Notes under the pieces: model-generated
Seen by the model: only the letters and a program-made list of their open reading frames with translations
The model's database searches: none
Told to the model about the DNA's origin: nothing
Position numbers and translations under genes: made by a program
Shown here: piece after piece, positions 43,008 through 52,057 of the stretch
How positions within the stretch are numbered: the first letter of the stretch is position 1
How the letters are laid out: each line of letters starts with the position of its first letter
Assembly (NCBI RefSeq): GCF_010729305.1
Contig: NZ_AP022574.1
Span: 3,720,001 to 3,784,000 of the forward strand
Direction: 5' to 3'
DNA length: 64,000 nucleotides
Source of the DNA: Mycolicibacterium psychrotolerans
Lineage (GTDB): Bacteria; Actinomycetota; Actinomycetes; Mycobacteriales; Mycobacteriaceae

Positions 43008-44579
43008 CTACCGGAAGCTCAGGACGTCGTCGCCCCAGGCGCGGCGTACCGGTCCGTCGAGGTCGTCGGTCACCGAGTCCTGCCGGTCGATGACCAGCGT
43101 GGCGCGGTCGTCGGCGCCGTAGGGCCGCCACTGCGGCTCACCGACGAGGCCGGCCGGCACCCCGTCCCTGGCGAAGTTCGTCCAGCGCGCGCGGACGCGG
43201 CGCGACACCTGCTCGCCCGCCGCGCGGCCGCCGAGGGCGAACATCGGGTCGCGGCGCACCGCGCCGAGGTTGCCCCAGACGAACGGCAACTCGGTGGCGT
43301 GGGCGGCGTGCAGGCGCAGCAACCGCAGCATCGGGGTGGCGAAGTCGAATCGGTACAGGTACACCGGCGCGGAGGTGCGGTGGCCGTCGGCGAACCAGAT
43401 CGAGGGCATCCGGAAGCCCAGGTCGCCGGCCAGGCCCAGCCCCTTGCCCTTGCGGCGGCCGCGGTAGATGCCCTCGAGCCGGCGCTGCTCGGGCAGCGAG
43501 AGATCCGGCTGCTCGGCCGCGATCTCGGCGAACATCGCCCGGATCGATTCCGCCTTGATCGGCATCAGCGGCGACTTCATGTAGCGGAACAGGGCCGCCT
43601 CATTGCGGTTGGTGCCGATGATCAGCGGCACCGGATGGGTCTGTCCGGCCCGCGCCAACCGCACCGGGTAGTCGGGGACGATGTCGCGGTCGACGATCGG
43701 CGCGAAGGCCAGCCGGCCCGGGGTGTGCACCGGTACTTCGTCGAAGACGGTGCGCGACGCCGTCACGATCGCCTCGATGGGCAGTTCCGCGAGCCGGGAC
43801 AGGTCGTCGCGGCCCACTCCGACGACGTCGAGGAAGCGCGCGGCGATCCGGCTGGCCGGCTCCGCATCGTAGGACGACGTGACCGGCGAGCTCTGCGCGA
43901 TCGCGGCGTGGAACAGGCCCTTCGCCGCGGGGCTGCCGAGCAGCGTGGTCACCACGCCTGCGCCGGCCGATTCGCCGAAGAGCGTGACCCGTCCTGGGTC
44001 ACCGCCGAAGGCGGCGATGTTGTCGCGCACCCATTCCAGCGCGGCGAGCACGTCGCGCAGGCCGAGGTTGGTGGCGAACCGTTCGGAGTCGGCGCCCAGG
44101 GTGGCCAGCTCGAGGAAGCCGAGCGCGCCGAGCCGGTAGTTGACGGTCACCACGATGACGTCGCCGTCGGCGGCCAGCCGGCGGCCGTGGTAGAGCGGCT
44201 GGCTGGCCGAGCCGAGGATGTAGGCGCCGCCGTGCACCCACACCATCACCGGCTTGGCGGCACCGGCTCGGGTGCCCGACGGCGCCCAGACGTTGAGGCG
44301 CAGGAAGTCCTCGCCCTGCGGGGCGCCGAGGTCGATCGGGATGCGGGGGTCGGTGGGCTGGGGGCAGACCGGTCCGACCCGGGTGGCGTCGAACGGTTCG
44401 GTCCACGGAATCGGCGGCTGGGGCGCCCGCCAGCGCAGATCACCGACCGGCGCGGCGGCGTAGCGGACCGCCTTCCACGACGCCACCACCCCGTCGTCGA
44501 GGCCGCGGACGGGTCCGTAGGTGGTGTCCACAACCGGCCGTCCACCCGCATTGCTGCGGGTCGTCGCCTCCGCGGTCAT
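43008..44579 (-). CDS. Type B carboxylesterase
   Basis: 523 residues from ATG at 44579, with AAGGAG 6-7 nt upstream; the open frame beyond lacks signals. Alpha/beta hydrolase of the cholinesterase/carboxylesterase family: oxyanion HGGAY (about 116-120), EDFLRLNVWAP, nucleophile elbow GESAGAG (Ser about 204), and a later His in the LRLHAAHATELPFVWGN region. No signal peptide, so cytosolic. It is 15 nt upstream of the sterol desaturase gene and leads the three-gene operon. Substrate is unknown; an ester lipid is a reasonable guess from context. Confidence 0.88.
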   Translation of the reverse strand: MTAEATTRSNAGGRPVVDTTYGPVRGLDDGVVASWKAVRYAAAPVGDLRWRAPQPPIPWTEPFDATRVGPVCPQPTDPRIPIDLGAPQGEDFLRLNVWAPSGTRAGAAKPVMVWVHGGAYILGSASQPLYHGRRLAADGDVIVVTVNYRLGALGFLELATLGADSERFATNLGLRDVLAALEWVRDNIAAFGGDPGRVTLFGESAGAGVVTTLLGSPAAKGLFHAAIAQSSPVTSSYDAEPASRIAARFLDVVGVGRDDLSRLAELPIEAIVTASRTVFDEVPVHTPGRLAFAPIVDRDIVPDYPVRLARAGQTHPVPLIIGTNRNEAALFRYMKSPLMPIKAESIRAMFAEIAAEQPDLSLPEQRRLEGIYRGRRKGKGLGLAGDLGFRMPSIWFADGHRTSAPVYLYRFDFATPMLRLLRLHAAHATELPFVWGNLGAVRRDPMFALGGRAAGEQVSRRVRARWTNFARDGVPAGLVGEPQWRPYGADDRATLVIDRQDSVTDDLDGPVRRAWGDDVLSFR

Positions 44580-44723
44580 CGCTGATCTCCTTCGATCGAC
44601 AGCCGGTACGTAACTGTACCAGCGGCGTGCGCCGCCGAGACGGCCCCGACGGCGCGGCACGACAAAGATTCTCGCTGCTCACAAGTCTCCCGCACCGCGC
44701 CGCCCCCTCCCTACGGTGCCGCC

Positions 44724-45400
44724 ATGACCGCCGACATCATCGCCCGAGCCCGTCGACCGTCACCGCACCGCCGTTGCTGCGCACCGCGCGCGACGCGCTG
44801 GCCGCCGCAAACCGGGTCGCCGCCGCGATCGCCCCGGGCAGCGCCGAGCGGGAACGCGCCGACGCCGTGCTGACCCCGCAGCTGCTGCTGTCGCACTACG
44901 TCATCGCGCACAACATCGCCGGGCTGGGCGCCCGGCAGCCCGCTCCGCGGATCTTCGCCGACCTGCTCGCAGGCGCCCAGCTCGGCAACGCCACCGCCGA
45001 GCGGGGCACCGCCCACGCACTGGATCGCCGGACCACGGCGACCCGGCGCGTCGGCGACTGGGTGGTCAACGGCACCAAGTACTACGCGACGGGCACGCTC
45101 GGCGCGGCGTGGATCGCGGTGTCGGCGCGGATCGCCGACCGGGACTCGGCGGACACGGCCACGCTGTTCGTGCGGCCCGACCAGCCCGGCGTCACGCTGC
45201 ATCTGGAGGAGTGGTCGGCCTTCGGGCAGCGCGGTACACGCAGCGGCCGGGTCACGCTGCGCGACGTGACCGTCCCCGCTGACCTGGTGATCGACGAGGG
45301 CCCGCCGCCGCACCCGGCCGACGCGCCGCCCAGCGTGGCGGGCGCCTTCGATCAGGCGCTGCACGGCACCCGGCCGCCCCGGCTCGGGCTGGTGTACTGA
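44724..45400 (+). pseudogene. Remnant of an SfnB-like acyl-CoA dehydrogenase-family oxidoreductase
   Basis: About 220 residues resemble the front of SfnB-type flavin oxidoreductases (about 400 residues): LLRTARDALAAANRVAAAIA, LLAGAQLGNATAERGT, NGTKYYATGTLGAAW, and FGQRGTRSGRVTLRDVTVP. The only good ATG (44724) is in a different frame, which closes early, so the homologous frame has no proper start; this points to a frameshift near 44750. The stretch between ADAVL and TPQLLLSHY seems to lack the conserved part of the N-terminal domain, and the C-terminal helical bundle that completes the FAD site is missing. A decayed gene is the best reading; a short functional protein from an alternative start is possible. 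Confidence 0.6.
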
Positions 45401-45403
45401 CCC

Positions 45404-46588
45404 CTACCGCCGCCGGCCGGCCAGCACCCCGCCGAGCACGAGCAGGCTCACCCCGGCGACCACCACGCTGAGCAGCCCGACCCGCAGACTCGCCGCGTCG
45501 GCCACCACCCCCACGATCAGCGGGGCCCCCAGGAAGCCCACCCGCATCAGCCAGGTCAGGATCGTCAGCCCGGTGCCGGCGCGCAGTCCCGGCAGTTTGT
45601 CGGCGGCGCGCATCGCGGCGGGCACCGCGGTGGCGACCCCCAGACCGGCCGCCGCGAAGCCCGCGATGCTGCCGGGCACCGACGGAAAGGCCAGCGCCGC
45701 ACCCATTCCCGCCGCGGTGACGGCGCCCCCGGCCCGCGTCACGGCCCGCTCCCCGAACCGGTCGACGAGGCGGTCCCCGATGAGCCGTCCCACGCACATG
45801 CACCCCACCAGCGCGACGTATCCCAGCGCGGCCACCGGGCCCGGCGCGCCCAGGCTGTCCCGCAGATACAGCGTGGCCCAGGAACTTCCGGCGTCCTCGA
45901 CGGTGGCGCCTGCGATCGCGATCCCGACCAGCGCCAGCAGCGTCAGGTACACCGCGGCGCCGGCCGGTGCGGTCCCTTCGCGCCGGGCCGGGTGGTCGTC
46001 GTGGTCGGGGCCGTGCAGCAGGAACGGGTAGGCCGCGGCGGCGACGGCACAGAACAGCACCGCGGCGGCGCCCAAGTGGACCGGCCGCGGCAGGTGCACG
46101 GCGATCGCGCCGGCGGCCATCAGCCCGCCCGTGACGGCGCCCACCGCCCACACGGCGTGCAGCGAGTTGATGATCGACCGGCCGTACTGTCGTTGCAGCC
46201 GTAGGGCGTTGACGTTCTGGGCGACGTCGGTGATGGCGTCGGCGGCGCCGGCGACGAACAGCGCGGCGGCGAGCACCAGCGGCGCGGGAGCCGACGCGGC
46301 GATAACGATGAGCACGGCGAGCACCACGGTGGTGGCCAGCGACACGCGCGCGGAGTCGTACCGCCGGATCAGCGTCGCGGCTGCCGGGCCGGCGATCAGT
46401 GCGCCCGCGGAGAACGACGCGACCGCGCCGCCGAGCATCGCGTTGGACAGGCCCAGGTCCGTCTTGATCTCCGGCAGCCGGGGCAGCAGGTTGGCGAACA
46501 GCGCACCGTTGGTGAGGAAGACGGCGCCGATCGCGACACGGGCCCGCCGGTCGCGCGCCTCGCCGACGTCGAGCGGGTGTGGCGGCAT
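45404..46588 (-). CDS. Major facilitator superfamily transporter
   Basis: 394 residues with about twelve hydrophobic segments. MFS patterns include NLLPRLPEIKTDLGLSNAMLGG near the first loop and GRLIGDRLVDRFGERAV in the second half. The type (no large periplasmic domain, drug-proton or sugar-like) does not tell the substrate. It is convergent with the SfnB-like remnant (3 nt between ends) and divergent from malQ (73 bp). Confidence 0.85.
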   Translation of the reverse strand: MPPHPLDVGEARDRRARVAIGAVFLTNGALFANLLPRLPEIKTDLGLSNAMLGGAVASFSAGALIAGPAAATLIRRYDSARVSLATTVVLAVLIVIAASAPAPLVLAAALFVAGAADAITDVAQNVNALRLQRQYGRSIINSLHAVWAVGAVTGGLMAAGAIAVHLPRPVHLGAAAVLFCAVAAAAYPFLLHGPDHDDHPARREGTAPAGAAVYLTLLALVGIAIAGATVEDAGSSWATLYLRDSLGAPGPVAALGYVALVGCMCVGRLIGDRLVDRFGERAVTRAGGAVTAAGMGAALAFPSVPGSIAGFAAAGLGVATAVPAAMRAADKLPGLRAGTGLTILTWLMRVGFLGAPLIVGVVADAASLRVGLLSVVVAGVSLLVLGGVLAGRRR

Positions 46589-46661
46589 GGTGCACCGACC
46601 CTACCGGGCGTCCTGCGCCGTCGACGCGACGCGGCACCGGCGGTGGGGGCAAGATTGCGCC

Positions 46662-48809
46662 ATGCCCGAGCAGGAGCGCACCGCGTCGCTGATCGACCTC
46701 GCCACCCGGTACGGCGTGGCCACCGATTACGACGACTGGACCGGCCGGCGGGTGACGGTGCCTGCGACCACGCTGGTCGCCGTTCTGGCCGCGCTCGGCG
46801 TGCCCGCGGAGACGGAAGGGCAGCGCGCCGAGGCGCTCGCCGCTCACGAGCACGCTCACTGGGCGCGCTCCCTGCCCGCCTCGATCGTCGCGCGCACCGG
46901 GGTTGCCACACCGTTCTGGGTCCACGTGACGCACGGCGACCCGGTCGGCCTGTGGCTGCGGCTGGAGGACGGCAGTGTGCGCACCGGTCTGCGTCAACTC
47001 GAGAACAACCGGCCGCCTTACGATCTGGACGGTCGACTGATCGGCGAGGCGACCTTCGAACTGCCCGCCGATCTGCCCGTCGCCTATCACCGGCTGCATC
47101 TGCAGGTCGGCTCGTTCGACGCCGCGACGACGGTGATCGTGTCTCCGGCGCGGATCGCGCCGCCCGCGCGGCTGGGCCAGAGCCGGGCGTGGGGACTGTC
47201 CACCCAGCTCTACAGCGTGCGATCGCAGAAGTCCTGGGGCATGGGCGATCTGGCCGACCTGACCGATCTGGCGGTGTGGTCGGCCGCCCGGCACGGCGCC
47301 GGGTTCGTGCTGGTCAACCCGCTGCACGCGGCGGCTCCGACAGCCCCGATGGAGCCCTCGCCGTACCTGCCGACGTCGCGCCGGTTCGTCAACCCGCTCT
47401 ACCTGCGGGTCGAGGCGGTGCCCGAATACGCCTACCTGCGCCACCGCAGCCGGATCCGCAAGGCCAGGGCCCAGGTGCAGGCGCGGGCCGACCGCTCGAA
47501 GCGCATCGACCGTGACGGCGTGTGGAAGGCCAAACGCGCTGCGCTGCAGAGCATTTACCTGGTCGAGTTCTCGGCCGGCCGCGACATCGCCTACCAGGCG
47601 TACTGCCGGCGCGAGGGCCGCAGCCTCGACGACTTCGCGACGTGGTGCGCGCTGGCCGAGCACCACGGCGCCGACTGGCACGGGTGGCCGGCAGAGCTGC
47701 AGCATCCGCGCGGTCCTGCCGTCGCCGACTTCGCCGCCGAACACGCCGCCGAGGTGGATTTCCATCGTTGGCTGCAGTGGCTTCTCGACGAGCAGCTGAC
47801 CGCGGCGCAGGCCACCGCGCTGTCGGCGGGCATGGAGCTCGGCATCATGGCCGACCTGGCGGTCGGGGTGGATCCGGACGGCGCGGACGCCTGGGCGCTG
47901 CAGGACACGCTGGCGCTCGGGGTCACCGCCGGTGCCCCGCCCGACGAGTTCAACCAGCTCGGTCAGGACTGGTCACAGCCGCCGTGGCGCCCCGACCGCC
48001 TCGCCGAGGCCGCATACGAACCGTTCCGGGCACTCGTGCAGGCGGCGGTGCGGCACGCGGGCGGCGTGCGCATCGACCACATCATCGGGTTGTTCCGGCT
48101 GTGGTGGATCCCGCGGGGTGCGCTCCCGACGGAGGGCACCTACGTCCGCTACGACCATGAGGCGATGATCGGCATCGTGGCGCTGGAGGCGCACCGGGCC
48201 GGGGCGCTGGTCGTCGGTGAGGATCTCGGCACCGTCGAGCGCTGGGTGCGCGACTACCTGCGCGAGCGCGGCCTGTTCGGCACGTCGATCCTGTGGTTCG
48301 AGGCCGACCACGACGGTGCGCCGCTGCCCGCCGAGCGGTGGCGGGAGACCGCCCTGTCCGCGGTCACCACCCACGATCTGCCGCCGACCGCCGGCTATCT
48401 GGCCGGCGAGCACGTGCGGCTGCGCGACGAACTGGGTCTGCTTGCTCAGCCCGCCGCCGAGGTGCTGGAGACCGACCGGGCCCATCAGCGCGCCTGGCTG
48501 ACCGAGCTGCGCCGCGCCGGACTGCTGCCCGACACCGACGCCGACGACGACACCGAGGAGGTCGTGCTGGCCCTGCACCGCTACCTGGGCCGGACGCCGT
48601 CACGACTGCTGGCGATGTCGCTGGCCGACGCCGTCGGCGAGACACGCACCCAGAACCAGCCGGGGACCACCGACGAATATCCCAACTGGCGGGTCCCGCT
48701 GGCCGGTCCCGACGGGCGGCCGGTGCTGCTCGACGACGTGTTCGACGACCCCCGGGCGGCCGCGCTGTGCGAGGTGATGCGCGCGGCGGTCAAGCCCGCC
48801 GCGGGCTGA
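46662..48809 (+). CDS. malQ: 4-alpha-glucanotransferase
   Basis: 715 residues, near the 724 of M. tuberculosis MalQ. It moves alpha-1,4-glucan segments between maltodextrins in the cytosol and is part of glycogen and maltose turnover. Glycoside hydrolase family 77 motifs are clear: SWGMGDLADL, the nucleophile in GGVRIDHIIGLFRLWW (Asp about 472), the acid/base in VVGEDLGTVE (Glu about 520), and the stabiliser in TTHDLPPTAGY (Asp about 572). An N-terminal accessory part (about 1-165) precedes the barrel. It is transcribed away from the MFS gene; no other glycan gene is next to it. Confidence 0.96.
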   Translation: MPEQERTASLIDLATRYGVATDYDDWTGRRVTVPATTLVAVLAALGVPAETEGQRAEALAAHEHAHWARSLPASIVARTGVATPFWVHVTHGDPVGLWLRLEDGSVRTGLRQLENNRPPYDLDGRLIGEATFELPADLPVAYHRLHLQVGSFDAATTVIVSPARIAPPARLGQSRAWGLSTQLYSVRSQKSWGMGDLADLTDLAVWSAARHGAGFVLVNPLHAAAPTAPMEPSPYLPTSRRFVNPLYLRVEAVPEYAYLRHRSRIRKARAQVQARADRSKRIDRDGVWKAKRAALQSIYLVEFSAGRDIAYQAYCRREGRSLDDFATWCALAEHHGADWHGWPAELQHPRGPAVADFAAEHAAEVDFHRWLQWLLDEQLTAAQATALSAGMELGIMADLAVGVDPDGADAWALQDTLALGVTAGAPPDEFNQLGQDWSQPPWRPDRLAEAAYEPFRALVQAAVRHAGGVRIDHIIGLFRLWWIPRGALPTEGTYVRYDHEAMIGIVALEAHRAGALVVGEDLGTVERWVRDYLRERGLFGTSILWFEADHDGAPLPAERWRETALSAVTTHDLPPTAGYLAGEHVRLRDELGLLAQPAAEVLETDRAHQRAWLTELRRAGLLPDTDADDDTEEVVLALHRYLGRTPSRLLAMSLADAVGETRTQNQPGTTDEYPNWRVPLAGPDGRPVLLDDVFDDPRAAALCEVMRAAVKPAAG

Positions 48810-48912
48810 GCCCCGACCGGCGATGTAACGCCTCGCGCCTGCGCAGCGGTTTCACATTCGTCACCGCTGCGATATGTTCGCACCGCGTCACCGACCCGAG
48901 GAGAGAGTTGTC

Positions 48913-49386
48913 GTGAGAAAGCTCGTCGTGTTCAGCGGTGGCCTGGTGGCCGCCGGAACAATCGCCCTGGTCGGGGCCGGTGCTGCGCTGTCCCAGCCGG
49001 CGGGGGCGCCCAGCCCGTACAACGTCACCGGCGAGCAGTACGGCCGCGCGCTGGCCATCCTCAAGAGCCAGGGCATCAAGGCCTACTTCGGCGGCTCCCG
49101 CGGCAGCGTGCTGCCGCAGTCGGCCTGCCTGGTCGACCAGCAGAAGGTCACCAGCGGCGGACGCATGCTGTTGTCGCTGGACTGCACCCAGGCCGCCGCC
49201 GACCAGATCAAGGCGCAGGGCCCCACGGGCGGTCCCACGGTGGGAGCCAACGGCGTCACCACGGTCACCCCCACGCCGGTCGTCCCGATCGCCGGCGCCC
49301 CGGGTGCCGGGGCTCCGGTCGCCGGTGCGCCTCAGCAGATCCCCGGCGGACCGGCGATCCCCGGGCAGCCGCTGCCCGCAGGCTGA
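48913..49386 (+). CDS. Exported Ala/Pro/Gly-rich protein, function unknown
   Basis: 157 residues, GTG start with GAGGAGAGAG upstream. A signal peptide or anchor (VVFSGGLVAAGTIALVGAGAAL) precedes a small domain with two cysteines (SACLVD, LDCTQ), then a Pro/Ala/Gly tail (TPTPVVPIAGAPGAGAPVAG). The small domain resembles mycobacterial low-molecular-weight exported proteins; no function is known to me. It stands between malQ and the diiron-type protein on the same strand. Confidence 0.78.
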   Translation: MRKLVVFSGGLVAAGTIALVGAGAALSQPAGAPSPYNVTGEQYGRALAILKSQGIKAYFGGSRGSVLPQSACLVDQQKVTSGGRMLLSLDCTQAAADQIKAQGPTGGPTVGANGVTTVTPTPVVPIAGAPGAGAPVAGAPQQIPGGPAIPGQPLPAG

Positions 49387-49452
49387 CCATCGTTCAGCTA
49401 ACTGGTACCCGCGTTCCCACCAATCGTTCCGGGGGGTCGTAGACTCCCCGTC

Positions 49453-50352
49453 ATGCTGCGACCGCGCCGATTCGCCGACGAGATCGATCCGGGCCCCGTG
49501 CAGATCCAGGCCCGCAAAGTGGCGTTCGACGTCGCCGATGTCCCCCTGCACTGGATTCCCGACCATCCGGTCGCCTCGCACGTCATCAGTGTGCTCAACC
49601 TGGTGCTGCCGGCCGGCGAACGCTGGTTCGTGCAGACCTTCAACGAGGCGCTGCCGATGGTCCGTGACCCGAAGCTCGCCGATGACATCCGCGGGTTCAT
49701 CGGCCAGGAGGCCACTCACGCGGACGTGCACGACGCGATCCTGCACGACTTCATGGTCCAGCGCGGCGTCGATCCGGCGCCGATCCTGGCCCAGGTGGAG
49801 CACGTCTTCTCGCGCGTGTTGGCGCCGCTGGACTCCGCCGACCCCACCCGGCGGATGAACCACCTCTGCGACCGGCTGTGGATGATCGCCGCGATCGAGC
49901 ACTACACGGCGGTGATGGGCGACTTCGCATTGAACTGCTCGTGGGACCAGCACGGCGCCGACCCCACGCTGACCGACCTGTTCCGCTGGCACGGCAGCGA
50001 GGAGGTCGAGCACCGCAGCGTCGCCCACGACGTCGCAACCTACTTCCACGACAGCTACCTGGCCCGGATACGGGCGATGACGCTGTCGGCCACGATGCTG
50101 TTCGTGTTCTTCCAGCGCACGGCGTGGTACCTGCTCAAGAACGATCCGGCCGTCGACGCCGGCTGGTGGGCGTTCAACCGGATGCGGATGCGCGACTCCA
50201 GGCTGGGCCTGCTGCCGCGCTACCGCCAACTGTTCGGGTCGGGCACGCTGACCTACTTCCGGCCCGGGTACTCGCCGGAGCAGTTCGGCTCAACCGCCCA
50301 GGCGGTCGCCTACCTGGCCACCTCGCCCGCGGCGCGCGCCGCGCACCTGTGA
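49453..50352 (+). CDS. PF10118-type putative metal-dependent protein (diiron, ferritin-like)
   Basis: 299 residues. The helical fold carries metal-ligand patterns EATHADVHDAIL, a central IEHYTAVMGD and HGSEEVEHRSVAHDV, i.e. spaced Glu and ExxH pairs as in ferritin-like diiron oxygenases. The family is annotated as predicted metal-dependent hydrolase, but an oxygen-activating diiron role is equally consistent with these ligands. Its stop overlaps the start of the reductase gene (TGATG), so the two should be made together, which favours an oxygenase/reductase pair. Confidence 0.82.
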   Translation: MLRPRRFADEIDPGPVQIQARKVAFDVADVPLHWIPDHPVASHVISVLNLVLPAGERWFVQTFNEALPMVRDPKLADDIRGFIGQEATHADVHDAILHDFMVQRGVDPAPILAQVEHVFSRVLAPLDSADPTRRMNHLCDRLWMIAAIEHYTAVMGDFALNCSWDQHGADPTLTDLFRWHGSEEVEHRSVAHDVATYFHDSYLARIRAMTLSATMLFVFFQRTAWYLLKNDPAVDAGWWAFNRMRMRDSRLGLLPRYRQLFGSGTLTYFRPGYSPEQFGSTAQAVAYLATSPAARAAHL

Positions 50353-51455
50353 TGCGGCTGCTGCCGCACTACCGGCAGACCCCGCCCAGCGCGTCAGGTC
50401 GCAGCAGGCACGACCCGGTGCTGGCGCTGGCCGGCGCCGGCATCTCCGGGCTGTTCGCCGCCACGGCACGCCGCCAGATCTCCCCGCCCGCGCGCCGCGA
50501 CGACACCATCGCGTTGACCATCGCGCGGCGCCGCGTCGTCGCCCGCGACCAGGACGTGGTGGAGCTGACGCTGACCGCGGCCGGCGGCGGGCCGGTACCC
50601 CGCTGGTACCCCGGCGCCCATCTTGACCTCCACCTCCCCAGCGGCCTGGTCCGGCAGTACTCGCTGTGCGGTGATCCCGCGGTGGCCGACGCCTACCGGA
50701 TCGCGGTGCGCCGGATCCCCGGCGGCGGCGGCGGATCGGGCGAGGTGCACGACGCGCTCCCCGAGGGCGCCGTCGTGCACACCCACGGCCCCCGTAACGC
50801 GTTTCCGCTGACCGTGCCCGGTCACGGGTCCCCCACGCGCCGGTTCCGCTTCGTCGCAGGCGGGATCGGGATCACCCCGGTCCTGCCGATGCTGCGGGCG
50901 GCCCGCCGCCTCGGGGTGGAGTGGTCGATGATCTACACCGGCCGCAGCCGCGACAGTCTGCCGTTCCTCGACGAGGTCGCCGCCTACGGGGCCGCCGTCC
51001 AGATCCGCACCGACGACGAATCCGGGTTACCCAGCGCCGCAGCACTTCTCGGTGACTGTCCGACGGGCACCGCGGTGTACGCGTGCGGTCCGGCGCCGAT
51101 GCTGAGCGCGGTGCGGTCGGCGCTGGCCGGCCGCGACGACGTCGAACTGCACTTCGAGCGCTTCGCCGCGCCGCCCGTGATCGACGGCAGGGCCTTCGAG
51201 GTGACCGTGGCCTCGACCGGCGCGTCGATCGCCGTAGCCGAGGACGAGACCCTGCTCGGCGCGCTGCGACGCGCCGGCGTGCCGGCGCCGTACTCGTGCC
51301 GGCAGGGGTTCTGCGGGACCTGCCGCACCCGGGTGCTCGACGGTGCGGTGGAGCACCGCGACACGCTGCTCACCGATCCCGAGCGCGCCGTCGGCCAGAT
51401 GCTGACCTGCGTCTCCCGGGCCGCCGGTACCTCGCGCCTGACGCTGGATCTGTAG
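50352..51455 (+). CDS. Flavin/2Fe-2S oxidoreductase (phthalate dioxygenase reductase / VanB type)
   Basis: 367 residues. After an N-terminal leader of about 45 residues comes a flavin-binding barrel (YPGAHLDLHLPSGLVRQYSL), a NAD-binding domain (FVAGGIGITPVLPML; VYACGPAPML), and a C-terminal plant-type ferredoxin domain with CRQGFCGTCRTRVLDG and a distal LTC. Electrons should flow NAD(P)H to flavin to 2Fe-2S. Translational overlap with the preceding gene marks that protein as the probable electron acceptor. The leader has no clear hydrophobic helix. Confidence 0.9.
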   Translation: MRLLPHYRQTPPSASGRSRHDPVLALAGAGISGLFAATARRQISPPARRDDTIALTIARRRVVARDQDVVELTLTAAGGGPVPRWYPGAHLDLHLPSGLVRQYSLCGDPAVADAYRIAVRRIPGGGGGSGEVHDALPEGAVVHTHGPRNAFPLTVPGHGSPTRRFRFVAGGIGITPVLPMLRAARRLGVEWSMIYTGRSRDSLPFLDEVAAYGAAVQIRTDDESGLPSAAALLGDCPTGTAVYACGPAPMLSAVRSALAGRDDVELHFERFAAPPVIDGRAFEVTVASTGASIAVAEDETLLGALRRAGVPAPYSCRQGFCGTCRTRVLDGAVEHRDTLLTDPERAVGQMLTCVSRAAGTSRLTLDL

Positions 51456-51508
51456 GCACGTCGGTAGGATCCGGCCATGCCGTTGGCTCCGGGCGCGACA
51501 GTGCTGCC

Positions 51509-52057
51509 ATGACCCTCGCGGTGGCCGACCGGCTGGCGCTGGCCGACCTGGTGCACCTCTACGCCTCGGCCGTGGACGACCGCAGGTTCGCCGAGGTGCC
51601 CGAATTGTTCACCGCGACAGCCGAATTCCACCTGCCGGCGCCGCCGGACATCCTCGAGCCGGTGCGCGTGCACCACGGTCATGACGGCGTGCGCACGGCG
51701 CTGGCGGCGCTGGCTGCGGTCACCCGGACCGAGCACGCGATCGTCGGGGAGGTCTACGCGCCCGGCCGGCACCCCGACCACGCCCTCGGCCGGATCACGT
51801 GCATCGCCCATCACTGGACGGGCGACACCGACGTGGTGTGGCACCTGCGCTACGACGACGAGTACCTGCGGACCCGGGCCGGGTGGCGCATCAACGGCCG
51901 CGCGCTGACCGTCAACGCGATCGAGACGCGTCCGGTTCGCCGGCTGCGAGCGCCTCGGCGAGACGGTCCAGCAGCGGGCGCTGGCCCTTCAGCATCTTGG
52001 CGCGAGCCGCCTCCAGGTCGAGCCACGCCACCCGGTCGATCTCCGGGAACTCCCTGA
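51509..52057 (+). CDS. SnoaL/NTF2-like protein with a long antisense-overlapping tail
   Basis: 182 residues from ATG at 51509. Residues about 1-145 fit the SnoaL-like cone fold common in small isomerases and dehydratases: LADLVHLYASAVDDRRFAEVPELF, VRTALAALAAVTRTEHAIVGEV and WHLRYDDEYLRTRAGWRINGRAL. After ETRPV the sequence becomes low-complexity Arg/Pro/Gly, which is atypical and lies fully antisense to the Nudix gene. The tail is probably a read-through after loss of an earlier stop. Catalytic role unknown. Confidence 0.72.
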   Translation: MTLAVADRLALADLVHLYASAVDDRRFAEVPELFTATAEFHLPAPPDILEPVRVHHGHDGVRTALAALAAVTRTEHAIVGEVYAPGRHPDHALGRITCIAHHWTGDTDVVWHLRYDDEYLRTRAGWRINGRALTVNAIETRPVRRLRAPRRDGPAAGAGPSASWREPPPGRATPPGRSPGTP

